From positions 3,877,418-3,941,417 of the forward strand of contig OX328126.1 of NCBI GenBank assembly GCA_946811695.1: DNA of 64,000 nt, given 5' to 3'. The first letter of the stretch is position 1, and each line of letters begins with the position of its first letter. Position numbers and translations under genes: made by a program. The stretch comes from Gonocerus acuteangulatus (lineage: Eukaryota > Arthropoda > Insecta > Hemiptera > Coreidae). The notes under the pieces were generated by a model that worked only from the letters and a program-made list of their open reading frames with translations, was not told the origin of the DNA and searched no databases. Shown piece after piece: positions 33,906-47,234 of this stretch.

Positions 33906-34620
33906 ACAAATTATTAATAACCCGGACCGGCTTTTCTTTTTATTCTTCCAGTAAAATTTAGCTAACAATATGTCCCACCAATGAGAAACGTGTGAGGAGG
34001 TGAGATGCAAAACTCGTTCGTTCCACATGAACATGTTTTTCAGGAAACTCAAAAAACATACCACGTCTTGTCGAGTGGTGAGATAAAAATTATTTTTTTT
34101 TTTTTTGCGTTTGAAAGGTACAGCTATCCTGTAGAAATGAGCTTAAATGAAAAAAAAAAAATACTGATTTAAAGGTAACAAAAAAATTAACGAAGTATGG
34201 AACGAGAAAGTTTTGCGGCAAAATGTTTAAAGGAAGGAGTTATGCTGCACACAACACTGGAATGACCGAGTTTTAATAAACACAGGATAAGTTGCTCTTC
34301 CAATAAGGATAATAATACGAGGTTAGGTTTTGTTTAATATTAATAACAGCGAAGGTTATGTTTGATAAGTAATATTTATTTAGGTTCACAGCCATTTTAT
34401 TTATCATTTTACCTCTTCCTTGACTCGTCGAACAGTTTGGAACTGAGAAAATAAATCGAAGTATTCCTGAGGGTCTTTTATTATATCTATTTTTATTTTT
34501 ATTTTCCGACGACACGATCAGCGGGAAGGAAAGAGTGACCAAAGACAGGATACATAATAGACATTTTTGGCAATTCCTGGTTTCATTAAGAAGCTTGCAA
34601 ACATACCTACCACAGAAATG
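33906..34620. other. intergenic; one arm of a distant inverted repeat
   Basis: gaggaggtgagatgcaaaac and tcgttcgttcc at 33993-34021 reappear inverted at 38119-38150. No gene is seen. Confidence 0.5.
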
Positions 34621-36060
<1,440 letters not shown>

Positions 36061-36061
36061 C

Positions 36062-37015
36062 GCTATATTAACCGGCTCACTGGGGAGCTTGAGGTTCGTC
36101 TTAAGCGATTAATGAACAGTTTTCTCAGATTTATCCTCGATACCCCCAGGGATGCCCATATTTCACACCGGTATTCCGAGTTGAAGTGGCTATTTCCATC
36201 AATTCGACGACAATATTTCCTAGGTTCCTTCCTTTACCAAACCATTTCTTCCAAATCTCCTTCCTATATTTACAACCTCCTGCAGTTTAAATCTGCTGTC
36301 CATTCCCGTGGTACCCGCTCCCGTCCCTCCGATCTCTATCCTCCCACTCATAAAACAGCCTTCTTCGACCGTTCCTTCATCTCCCGAGCCTCCTCCTTCT
36401 GGAACTCTATCCCTCTTTCCATTCGACACTCTCCTTCCTTACCTGTCTTTAAATCCCGCCTCTTTGCTTTTCTTCTATCCTCCCAGGAAGACGCTTCTTA
36501 AAATTTCACCACCAGGAAGACCTGATTACCTTTGTAAATTATATTGCTGTTGTTTTCTCGTGTTTATGCATTTTCCTAGTTTATATCTTTTTATAGCCCC
36601 CATTCCTTTAATATTTATTAAACTTTTTAATATTTATTTGTTTATTTAAACTCTTTAATTTAATTCCCATCCCCCTCTGAACATTGTATCATCATTGCCC
36701 CATTCCAATGAATGTACATATTTACTTATATTTCATTTTATTATTTAAGGCTTCACATATAATATTTGTATTAGTTGCTTTTTTTGTTTTGTTTTTATAT
36801 ACTTTTGTTTTTCTTTATTCATATTTATATTTTTAGGTTAAATTTCTTTATTGTTTATTTTGTTCTTATTTTTATTCTTATGGGACGAAGTCCCAGAATA
36901 AAGTTTTTTTTTCATTCATTCATTCATTCATTTCATTCATTCATTCATTCATTTCATTCATTCATTCATTTCATTCATTCATTCATTTTTATTCCCGCCG
37001 GGGGAGCCATCACAG
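36062..37015 (+). pseudogene. 5'-truncated non-LTR retrotransposon (RT C-terminus and 3' UTR)
   Basis: A frame from about 36091 to 36501 encodes the C-terminal end of a LINE reverse transcriptase ORF: RLKRLMNSFLRFI, LQFKSAVHSRGTRSR, FFDRSFISRASSFWNSIPLS and FKSRLFAFL, the pattern seen after the RT domain in CR1/L2/jockey-like elements. The RT catalytic part is missing. A T-rich 3' UTR follows, ending with the hairpin gggacgaagtccc, agaataaag and a (CATT)n tail at about 36913-36987. It is a typical dead-on-arrival insertion. Confidence 0.85.
36913..36990 (+). repeat. (CATT)n microsatellite tail
   Basis: Blocks of cattcattcatt with interspersed ttt form the 3' tail of the LINE fragment. Confidence 0.95.
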
Positions 37016-39114
37016 AATAATTTGATTTCTTCGATGTCTGAGAGGTCTTTACTTATAAATTGGTGGTAGAAGATTGAAGATACTACATGTGATCCATAGG
37101 TGGAATAGCCTTAGCAGATATAGAGGTATAATTGGCTGATATAATTAGCAGATTGGTCAAGAACTCGAGGCAGGACCTGATTATTCTTGAAATCAAAAGA
37201 AATTTTGAGCACAGTCGGGTCCTCATCTTTTTTTAGCGAATCGTAAGATGCTTTTGCCTTTATTCTATGAACTGCTGCTTTAACAATGACGTTTTCTTTT
37301 AGCATAAATACACTTTAGCGAAGACTAAAGTGAAAAAAAAAAGTTGCAAAAAGGGGTCACAAAAAAGTATCCGCTGGAGTTCGCGCAAGCCCGGTGGACA
37401 TGCACGAAAAAAATACGGTACATTGCATAGTTACGTCGGGCGGATCATATTTATGTTTCTGAATTTGAGCAGAAGGCTCTAAACGAAAATAATTTTTTTT
37501 CTTCCAGATGCCATAACTTAGATCTGGGGTTTCAGGCAGATACACTCCGAACAAGCATCTGAGGCTGGCGACTTAAAGCTTATATTGTAGTCTTAATTAA
37601 AAACTCTCCACAAAGAGCCAATATTTGGCACACATTTCTGGATTGGTTATAAGCTCACCAAAGTTTTTTTGTCTGTGCAGTCACTAGGGAGATACTTTCT
37701 GGCTCTCTTTTCTCTAGTATAATCGGACTCGAGAAAATATAGAGACTGTAAAGAACTTTCCAGAGATTCCCTTATTGGCCCAAACTTAACAGTTTTATAG
37801 TCTCCTCCTCTTCGTTCTCGAGGAGATTGGCAGCCGGTGAAGTATGTTTTTGAAATATTTTGACTCGGTACTTGGAAATATCAAGAAATTCTTTGGTACA
37901 AACCATAGGAATCAAAGAGTTTTGCTGCACAACGAGTAACGAACGAGTTTTGAAACACACTGAGCTATGGACCGAATCAGTTCTGCAACAAACCCCTATT
38001 TTTATAGCTAAAAACTATATGAAATAACAAGTTTTGCTCCAACCTCATAACATATGTTGGAAGAGCATTAAAATATCTTTTAAAATCCGCTGTCATCTCA
38101 TTTTCTTTAAAAAATGGAACGAACGAGTTTTGCACCTCACCTCCTCATGTGTTTTAAAGGTAAACAAAACCGGTTCATTATAACTTGGGGTTTAATCTGT
38201 ATTATGATCAAATCGCATTAAGGCACGGAACTGTGCAGTCCAGTCAACGAACAGTTATAGATGAAAATTTTTGGAACAAAGTTTTTGACTTCGTAACTTT
38301 GTTTGGGCTGGATAGGAGGTGAACATATCAAAAGTCCTCGTCCGTAGCCTTTGTGCCAGGGGGGAGGGGGGTTTAGAAGGTCCCATTTTTCGGATTTTCA
38401 CTGATATCTCGGAAACCCTGCGTCCTAGCGACATGACTGTCATATAACAAATGAAAGCTTATTAAATTTCCTACAAGTTCTATTCAGTAACGTTTTTCGA
38501 GATATCTTTAGTTTTCGAAATATCCGCTCTTGAAAGTCTGTCATTTTGGGAAAAAAAACCACACTTTTTTCTATTCTTGATCGGATATCTCTTCAACGAT
38601 GAACCCAAAAAATAAATGCCGGCTATAGTGTTGAAGAACATTTCATTCCCTTCAATAATATATATAACTTTACTATTTTATGTATTTTCTTTCAAATTTG
38701 AAAACAGTTTTAGTGTTTATCGTGAAATCTGGCGACAACTGTCGACCAATGAACCTCGCTTTTTGATTTCTATTCCCACAAACTAAGATATTTAATTTTT
38801 GGTTATGTTAGGTGTGCAGCAGGAAGTCTTAGAAATATTTTATTAACAGACATGAGTATTTTTGGGGTTCTCATATATTTCTTAAACATCCTTGAAATGA
38901 TTGGGAAATTGTCGTAAGTGGACAGTAACCATTCGAAAGCTAACTAAAGTTTCTACAAAATCGGTTCTAAAACATGTTTCATGGAGAAATAAGTAGGTAC
39001 TGGTAAACCTGGAGAGTGTTGAGTTTTTTTTTTTGTTTTGTTTTTTTGCTTTGAAAGTTCCTTACGTTTTCTTTTCCTCATTGGTTTTTGGCTAGTCGTT
39101 TATATATTTCCTTA
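37016..39114. other. dispersed repeats of unknown class
   Basis: 37296-37500 (gcgaagactaaagtg, ccgctggagttcgcgc, aatttgagcagaaggctct) matches 45170-45650. The block around 38255-38560 has gatatctcggaaaccc, cgagatatc and similar phrases common in dispersed insect elements. 38119-38150 is the inverted partner of 33993-34021. No gene is visible. Confidence 0.6.
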
Positions 39115-39250
39115 TTAGCGCGGCTCCTCCCTCCCCCATAGGGAGGAACCCCGCTTATAAGGTTGATACAATGAAACAATCCGGAAGTGCCGACTAGAAA
39201 ATTTCGCGTTCCAGAACCCCTAGAGACCGAAAATAACAGTGGTTCAAATT

Positions 39251-39310
<60 letters not shown>

Positions 39311-40355
39311 AGTACAGATGGATTTTGATGAAATGTGGTACAAAAATCTATCGTCCAATTTGAAAGGTCAAGTTCGTTAACCAGCAAAATCCGCCCACTG
39401 GAAGATGGCGTTTGGGGCGAAATTCGCGCAAAAAAAATCGTAACGCTTACGTTTTTGAGTTCATAAGCTTGTAAGTACTCTTTTTAAAGGCTTCTTGGGC
39501 TAGGAAAACGAATGGAACCATTTTCAATGCGATAGCTTTAACCGTTTTCGAGAAAACTGAAAAAATAATTTTTGAATGCCGTTTTTAGTTTGGGATTCAG
39601 TTGAAACATTTACTGCATGTTCTACATTCATTAAAACTAATATGTTGAAATTTTGGTTGCGTTTGGAGTTAAGGAAGGGTTAGAATAAAATATTTTATTA
39701 ACAGACATAAAAAAGTTTTGGTAACTTTGTATACTTTCCTTAATATCTCGAAAAAGGTTGAGAATTTTGGGAAACGGAAGGATACCATTAGAAAGCTTAC
39801 TAAATGATCTACAAAAAAGGTTCTAATGAAAGTTTTGATTAGGCGATGTCAATCGGAGAAATAAGTGCTTAAAACTTTAAAGTAATTGATTTCGATTATT
39901 CGAACTGTTCTTTTTGTCTTTGATTTTGATACTTAAAATTATGGGATTCAGTTGAAACATTTTCTGCATGTTTGAATTTCATCAACACTAATATGTTAAA
40001 ATTTTGGTTACGTTTGGAGCTAAGGAAGGATTAGAATAAAATATTTTATTAACAGACATGAAATGTTTTGGGAACTTCGTAATATCTCGAAGACGAATAT
40101 TGGTAAACGGAGGGTTACCATGCGAAAGCTTATTAGATGTTCTACAAAAAAGATTCTGAAACAATTTTTGATTAGGCTATGTCAATCGGAGAAATAAGTG
40201 CTTAAACTTTGAAGTAATTGATTTCGTTTATTCGAACGATTCTTTTTGTTTGTTGTTATTCCTTGTTATTTTTTAATTGCTTAAAGTTGGATAATGTATT
40301 TGACAATAAAACAGGTTAATTAAAATAAGAAAAACCATTCATTGTTAAAAATATA

Positions 40356-40466
40356 TCAGGCTGTACCGTATGAAATGTCAGCTTTGGATTTGTCGATTTC
40401 CTTCAAATGTCTTGAAACTGTCGAGGCTCCTACTCCGAGTTCTTTGGCATATTCCCTAGTGCTTAA
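40356..40466 (-). pseudogene. mariner-like helix-turn-helix fragment
   Basis: A minus-strand frame ends with LSTREYAKELGVGASTV then SRHLKEIDKSKAD. This resembles the second helix-turn-helix of mariner/Tc1 transposases (T-R-E-x-A-x-E-L-G-V-S-x-x-T-V-x-x-H-L-K). Only this DNA-binding piece is present. No D,D(34)D catalytic domain is visible, and a stop follows within a few codons. It is a relic or captured fragment. Confidence 0.6.
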
Positions 40467-41579
40467 TTGCTTATAGTAGTCAAATGTATTTGTCAATAAA
40501 ACAGGATACGTATAATTAGAATCAATATTTTGTTTGTTAGAATTCGAAGATGCCGTATGAACATCTAGATTACAGTACTGGTGTTGATTTCGTTCTTTAG
40601 AATTATTCTTGGTATTCCCTATTTTCATCTGTTACCCATAGTTTTTTATTGTTAGTAGGTTTTTCTTATTGATTATAGAATATTAATCTATTTGGCTATA
40701 AAACAGGATACGTAAAATTAGTGACAATATTTCGGAGATTTCTGAGCGAAATACTTTTAAGATTTTCTACCACCACGAACGGCTTTTTTCCTCTATTTTT
40801 ATCCACTAGATAGGCTTTATTTTGCATATTATTCTATATAAGTTTTATTCAGCAGGGGATTCTGATGAAATGTCGTGTTTTTGCTGTGGTTTTTAAATAC
40901 GATGTATCTAAGATTGGATAACATTAGCGAGTCTACATAGTTAAGAACCGACGACGGAGGATTACTTCTTGCTATGATTTAGTCTACATATGTATATTAA
41001 GTCCTAAATCCAAAAAATAAACTTCACAACGGTTAGATACTATGAGCGAATATGGCGGTTCAATGTCGTAGAACACAAGGGGGCCGCAGGAAATTTACCT
41101 GCTAAGAGTTAATCCTCAAGAGCTGTAAATATACCCCAGGTATCTGCCGACACAAATACAAAGCCTAGGCGGAGAGCACCCCAAAAACACAGATCCAAAC
41201 ATAGGTTATATACTAAATATTCATAAAGACTACTTAGTTGTAAACCAATTCATCAATTAGCAATCAATAGTTTTCAACAAATGTTATATACTAAATATTG
41301 ATAAAAAGCATTTAATTAGAAAAAAAAACAATATTCCACAAGACTTGTTTTTGGCCCATTTGTGTCACCATAGACTTAATTAGGTATATTATTCTATTGT
41401 AGTTGGGCAACTAAACTTTGTTTTATTTTGTTAAATAAAGTTTTTTTTTTGACTTGTTATTCGTCAAGACTTTTATTTGTCCTTGTGTATTTACTAGATA
41501 CGTTTTATTCGGCATATTATTCTATATAGGCTATATTAGGCAGGGTATTCTACTCCATCTTGTGTACTTCTTCTTGATC

Positions 41580-41839
41580 CTTCTGTACATGGGCGTATAT
41601 AAAAACAATTTCGGGGGGGGGGGCTGAGACCATTTCCAGGGTATGGAATACTAAATATTTAGAGCTTGGAATAATTTTAGGCAACTAAAACGCTATTACA
41701 CGTAAAATAAAATATGTTTTATGAACTAAGTGATCTTATTTAATTTATTTTTAAGGGTTTTACGAGAAGTTTTTATCATCAATTCAAAATTTCGGGAGGG
41801 GCTGCAGCCCCCCCCCTCATATACGCCCATGCTTCTGTA
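41580..41839. mobile_element. hAT-type MITE, 244 bp, exact 8-bp target duplication
   Basis: The element 41588-41831 begins catgggcgtatataa and ends tatacgcccatg, with poly-G and poly-C runs just inside each end. The direct repeat cttctgta flanks it exactly at 41580-41587 and 41832-41839. An 8-bp duplication and short TIRs fit hAT. It is inserted into family A copy A5. Confidence 0.92.
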
Positions 41840-42120
41840 TCCTCTAGAAAGGCTTTATTAGGCATATTTTGTATTGATTTATAGAGCTTTGCTTTAGAAT
41901 GAGAGCCAGATTCTGTAATTTCCGCTTCTGTGTAAAAGTTAGCTACTGTCGGTGTCCCTGACGCCTTAATATCACTTTTATTCGAGATGTTCGAGAGGAT
42001 TTTGACAATTTTCACGAGATATATAAAAAAAATAAGTTTATTTCTTTTCTAAGCTTATCAAATGGCACTAGGGACATGAACGGAACCGCGCTAAGATGCT
42101 GCAGTTCCTGCGAGTCGGAC

Positions 42121-43380
42121 TTTTTTTTATTTTATTTCACTTTAAGAGCTGCACAGCAATGGTGATCTGCCCTAAAAGAATTTATATAAAATATAATAAA
42201 TTATAAGCTAAGGATCAGTAACAAAATTAAAGGGTACGGACAATGAAATGAAGAAAAGAATAATAATAAAAAATAATAAAGAAATATATAAGGAATTAAT
42301 AAAATAAATAAATACAGAATTAAACATATAATTTTAACGGTAATAATAAATAGTAATCATAATGATATTTGCGGAGTTGAAATCTGAGGAATATTATCCT
42401 GAAACAAGAAACTTTGACTTGGGAGTTATGTTTGGTATAATTATATTTTATTATATGCCTTTGTAGTCTTTAAGTATGTGAGTATGGTATCAATGTGGGA
42501 GCTGTTAGCAGATAACAGTTCACTGAGGCTTCCAGGAATCTCTATTATATACTTGATTTAGCAGTAAAATGAATGTTATTGATAACTACATGTTTTCAAT
42601 AAGAATGACATTTTCGTAGTTTGTAATACTGCTTTCCGAGAAGAAGAGAGCGAGTGAGTCATTTCCGAAACTAAGTTTTCTGTAGATAATGGAGCCTAAA
42701 ACTTCATTTATCTTCAAGATTTCAAGAGAGTAGGTGTTCAAAGTTTTTACAAAATATTTATTAGACTTTTTCCAAGCTTCCCAAAGGACACCAGGTATAT
42801 AAAGTTATCGAAACGCGCCAAGATGACCCAGTTCCTGCGAGTCGGACTTTTTATTCTAGCATTCGAATTCAGAGCGAATCTAGTACAAAGAAGAATTTTT
42901 TGGCAAAGAACATGGTACATATTCTAGTAATGATATCAGCCCTAACATAGCTTGAAGCCATCGGAATGGGTTGTTTTGTCAAGAACATGGTACATATTCT
43001 AGTAATGATATCAGCCCTAACATAGCTTGAAGCCATCGGAATGGGTTGTTTTGTCAAGAAGGTGGAATGGAGATGAATATTTCGAAGCAAGGACCAGATA
43101 TTTTATTCATGAGCCAGGTCTCGGAGTAAAAGTGAGATTTACCTAGAAAGAGGAAGACTACGTGGAAACAATTTTAGTCAGCGTTTAAGCAGTACGCAAA
43201 CTGTACGAATATTTTTATAAATATAATTATGTACAAACAAAAAATAATAATTAAAATACGTTTTCTGCCAATTTACCATAGTACTTGTGCCAGTACGTCT
43301 ACTAAAATATTTTAGCCAAACTACCATATCATATGTGCGAAACAACTAGCTTTGCATATTGACAAACAACTAGCATAGCA
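42121..43380. other. family A right-end relic and a 75-bp duplication
   Basis: 42787-42849 carries gaaacgcgccaagatgaccc, agttcctgcgagtcggac and a T run, another family A right end (A6). At 42906-43055 a 75-bp segment (catggtacatattctagtaa ... gggttgttttgtcaagaa) is tandemly duplicated. Otherwise AT-rich, with no gene. Confidence 0.6.
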
Positions 43381-43382
43381 TA

Positions 43383-43550
43383 TGTAGTAAGCTTAACGAT
43401 TTTTTTTTGCGCGAATTTCACTCCAAAAGCCATGCTCCAGTGGACGGATTCTGCTGGTCAACAAACTTGACCTTTCAAATTAGACGAAAAATTTTTCTAC
43501 CAAATTTCATCAAAATCGGACCATTTTTGAGCGCAGGAGAGAACGAACAG

Positions 43551-43605
<55 letters not shown>

Positions 43606-43720
43606 AATTTCAATCACAGTTATTTTCGTTCTTTAGGGGGTCGGACTTCCGGATTGCGTCATGAGATCAACTTTATAAGCGGGGTTCCTCCCTATGGAGG
43701 GATGGAGGAATCGCGCTAAG
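43383..43720 (-). mobile_element. family A TIR element, inverted partial copy (A7)
   Basis: Read on the minus strand it starts cttagcgcgattcctcc and proceeds through the hairpin, cgcttataaagttgatctc, aatccggaagtccg, then (AT)n at 43556-43605, tgctggttaacg-type sequence and the cgcgaatttc block. The right end is absent. Confidence 0.75.
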
Positions 43721-43753
43721 AACATTATACATGGATGGATGATGCTACATTTC

Positions 43754-44476
43754 GTCGATACAAATGCAAAGTATCGAATGTGAAAATCACCACTTTCCAG
43801 ATTGATAAAACATTATTCATTACATTGCTTTTAGACAATAAAATACTCGCAGATTCTACCTTTTGACAGTGGTTAATTTCGCTTTCACTGAGTGAACTTA
43901 GATTCGAGAGTTTGCAGTAAAATAGTCGGCAGATTCTACCTTTTGACAGTGGTTAATTTCCCTTTCACTGAGTGAACTTAGATTCGAGAGTTTGCAGTCA
44001 AATAGTCGGCAGATTCTACCTTTTGACAGTGGTTAATTTCCCTTTCACTGAGTGAACTTAGATTCGAGAGTTTGCAGTAAAATAGTCGGCAGATTCTACC
44101 TTTTAACAGTGGTTAATTTCCCTTTCACTGGGTGAACTTAGATTCGAGAGTTTGCAGTAAAATAGTCGGCAGATTCTACCTTTTGACAGTGGTTAATTTC
44201 CCTTTCACTGAGTGAACTTAGATTCGAGAGTTTGCAGTCAAATAGTCGCAGATTCTACCTTTTGACAGTGGTTAATTTCCCTTTCACTGAGTGAACTTAG
44301 ATTCGAGAGTTTGCAGTCAAATAGTCGCAGATTCTACCTTTTGACAGTGGTTAATTTCCCTTTCACTGAGTGAACTTAGATTCGAGAGTTTGCAGTACAT
44401 AAGTCAAACAGGAATCAGTAAAGATTGAAGATGAAAAAAGTGTGTTTTCACATTCGATACTTTGCATTTTGTATCG
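43754..44476. mobile_element. GATAC-TIR foldback element with internal 80-bp minisatellite
   Basis: Inverted ends gtcgatacaaatgcaaagta ... and its inverse ... actttgcattttgtatcgac enclose about seven tandem copies (43845-44400) of an 80-bp unit (agtcggcagattctacctt, ttgacagtggttaatttcc, ctttcactgagtgaactt, agattcgagagtttgcag). Elsewhere (15366-15551) the same sequence occurs once. The array therefore arose by amplification inside an element of the family that also makes the palindrome at 9766-10325. Confidence 0.85.
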
Positions 44477-44480
44477 ACGA

Positions 44481-45165
44481 TATGATACTTCTGTGTTACA
44501 GGTTAAGTTTAAATTAAAGGCAGATGTACACAGCTTTAAAATATAATATTTACAATAACTTGTTACAATGTTTAAATGGGTTTATCAGTATAACTGTCCT
44601 GTAAAATAGTAAGAGGTTTAGAAAGAAAATAGTCCAATAAGCCGACACGTCCAATCGGTTGTTGATTGCTCCTATAAATATCATTGACGAAGAGAAATAT
44701 ATCCATTAATACATTCAACTTCCTCTACTAGTAGGAAATCCCTTGTCAAAAAACTAACGATGCAACAAAGAGCTACGTGAAGATTAACCTCGCATTTGTT
44801 GCATTGTCGATAGAGGCACGTGTTTATTAGACGTGATCACGTGTGATAACATGGCCGACCCCCTTAGTCGACAACAATGGACGACAAAGCGTGCCGGCAC
44901 GAGATATCAACTAGAGAGGGAGAAATGGACCGAGAAAAAACTATCTAATAACAGAATCTGCGAGATGGTCCTATTCTGTTGAAGGAATTCCTATTATCTT
45001 ATAGAGCTCGGTGGCCATTTCATTTCGGTTACCTCCATGTCTTATTTTGCGGGAGGGAAGAGATTCTGCGAAAAAAAAAAAGGCCACTGCAGGTTTCGTT
45101 TGGAAAGTAGATCTTCTGCGACATTTTTAGTGCGATGACGTATTTGATGGCAATTTATTTATTAA
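44481..45165. other. intergenic, nothing recognised
   Basis: No credible exon or classified repeat is visible. Confidence 0.45.
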
Positions 45166-45169
45166 TTTA

Positions 45170-45660
45170 TTTAGCATAAATATGCTAAAGCGATGACTAA
45201 ACTGAAAAAAAAAAAAGTTCCAAAAAAGCGTTAAAAGAAAACCTCCTTAGACTCTGGACCAATAAGTGTTTTGAAATGGACGAGGAAGAGCACAGGAAAA
45301 TATAGGCCATTCCGAAGCGATTGTACACAAGTGAACAAAGAGAAGTTGTTCTGTGCAGATTAAGAATCGGCCACTGCCTCCTCAGCCATGAACATCTCTT
45401 CCATAACCTATATCCACCTTTCTTACCATGCAATCGCCAATCCTACAAGATAGACGCAAAATAAAATAAATAAAAAAGCGTTTCAAAAAAGTGTCACAAA
45501 AAGTCTCCGCTGGCGTTCGCGCATGCGCGGTGGCCATGTACGAAAAAGAAGACTGCATGATATACAGTAAATTACATAGGTTTGTCGGGTGGACCTAAAG
45601 CATATTTATGTTCCTGAATTTGAGCAGAAGGCTCTATACGAAATAATTTATTGCACGTTA
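45170..45660 (+). repeat. dispersed repeat shared with 37296-37500
   Basis: gctaaagcgatgactaaact, ccgctggcgttcgcgc and ctgaatttgagcagaagg match the copy at 37296-37500. This copy is interrupted by a LINE fragment at 45233-45471. Confidence 0.7.
45222..45482 (+). pseudogene. 5'-truncated LINE insertion with 11-bp target duplication
   Basis: A 239-bp insert (45233-45471) is flanked by the direct repeat aaaaaagcgtt at 45222-45232 and 45472-45482. It encodes the end of a LINE ORF2 in one plus frame, including YTSEQREVVLCRLRIGHCLL, then SHEHLF, YPPFLPCN and a stop. The CRLRIGH...PPFLPC pattern is typical of the region after RNase H in R1/jockey/I-like elements. It ends in an A-rich tail. The homologous sequence at about 37345 lacks the insert. 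Confidence 0.85.
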
Positions 45661-47030
45661 CATTAACTCTACAATATGGGAATTTATTTTCTGCATGTTC
45701 CATTTTATAAATACAACTTTTATATTATATATTTATATAACATGGGATGTTAAATATTTACTTAAAAAAATCTTTAAAATTAACTTAAAAATCGACAGTA
45801 AAAGTTAAAAGTATGGAAATCAAATTAACATAAATAATTAATTGAAACACTTTGTTTCTCTGGAAAGTGTATTGAATTAAAAACAAAGATATTTATTTTT
45901 TAGTCTGTCCTGAATAGTTTGTGTTTTTTATTCGCCCCTCCTTTATATTTTGAACACTGTGCGTTAATGGTCAAAAATTGTGGACATTTTGGATTCACCA
46001 CTCCACAAGACAGCTAAAAGATCAAAAAATTGTTTTAGCACAATTTCATTCTTTACAAACCTGATCTTTACTTTACTATTGGAAATGTGAGTAACTAAAT
46101 CAAAATCTTGAAGAGAAAGTGTTGAAAGCTCAGTGAAAGGTAACAACAACGAACTTCTTATGAGGACAAAGGACATGTAAATATTTAAGAGCTGAGTGTT
46201 AGTAGGACAGGAGATAAGATATCAGGGTAAACTATGAATCTAACCTTAAGGTTCATTGGATTTAACAAGAATATCTCACAGAATCACTTCAACTTTTCAT
46301 TTCCGTTACCATTCACGCAAAAATCCTTTTAAAATTAAATAAGCTAAACATGAAAAATATTCCGACTACAAAATGTCAAAACTTCCCTCAATTTTTGAGA
46401 AGAACCTAAATGGTGATATGCCCAAATTTAAGAGATTTGAGACCACACAGCAGACATAATAAAAACATCAATTTTGGCGGCTGTTTGCTGGAGAGGTGCA
46501 GACCTAAACCGTCTAACTCCCGTTTCATTTAATACAAGTGTTTGATTTTGAAGTGACATGATCAACAGGTTGAGTGAAAAAAAATCACATTAGCTTCTCC
46601 CTTGAGGTGTTTTTTTTTTTTTTTTTTTTCAATATAAGCTTACAAACAAAATAAATAATAACAATAATAAAGATTAAAAATCACTTTTAGATTAGACTTT
46701 AAATTTGGTCCTACTCAAAATATAGTTTTCATTTAAAGACTGTGTTTTAAGTCGAATATACTTAAAAATACTGACACACTATCAAAGGTCTCCAATCAGC
46801 CGCATTGAGCCAATAGCGGTCATGTAGCGCATTGAGTCAACTTTCATTGTACAGGCAGACAGACAGAAATTTGTTTAAGATTCTGTATCCTACAATAATA
46901 ACGCAGGAAAGGGATACAACGCCCCTAGTGGTAGAATTCAGAAGAATACAACCCATATAAAAACCTAACACAACAGAGGCGCACCTAGTGTTAGCTTTAA
47001 CAACCAACGTTAGACGGCTCAATTCGGTTC
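45661..47030. other. intergenic, nothing recognised
   Basis: AT-rich DNA with a poly-T run at 46612-46629. I see no gene. Confidence 0.45.
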
Positions 47031-47064
47031 AAACAATGTAGAAAATACCCCCCCCCCCCACTTC

Positions 47065-47205
47065 CGGTAGAGACTAACTCAATCGTTGAAACCATTGAGT
47101 TAGTCGATAGTGGAGGGAGTGTTATCTATCTTATAATGCCTCAATCGTTGAAACCATTGAGTTAGTCGATAGTGGAGGGAGTGTTATCTTATAATGCCTC
47201 AAAAG
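47065..47205 (+). repeat. short tandem duplication with internal palindrome
   Basis: The block ctcaatcgttgaaaccattg, agttagtcgatagtggaggg, agtgttatct is present twice (47085-47145 and 47142-47200). The segment actaactcaatcgttgaaac...cattgagttagt can fold on itself. Confidence 0.85.
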
Positions 47206-47234
47206 TGTAGGTATGAAATCGGCCATGCCAGTGT

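Larger units (their letters stand above)
39115..42120 (+). mobile_element. family A TIR element, longest copy (A5)
   Basis: Left end ttagcgcggctcctccctcc with its hairpin; right end ggaaccgcgctaagatgctg, cagttcctgcgagtcggac, then a T run. The interior repeats the block gttgaaacat, tgttaaaattttggttac, gtttggagctaaggaagg twice, which shows internal duplication. It contains a mariner-like helix-turn-helix fragment at 40356-40466 and a hAT MITE insertion at 41588-41831. At about 3 kb it is the only copy with protein similarity, and that is a fragment. Confidence 0.7.
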
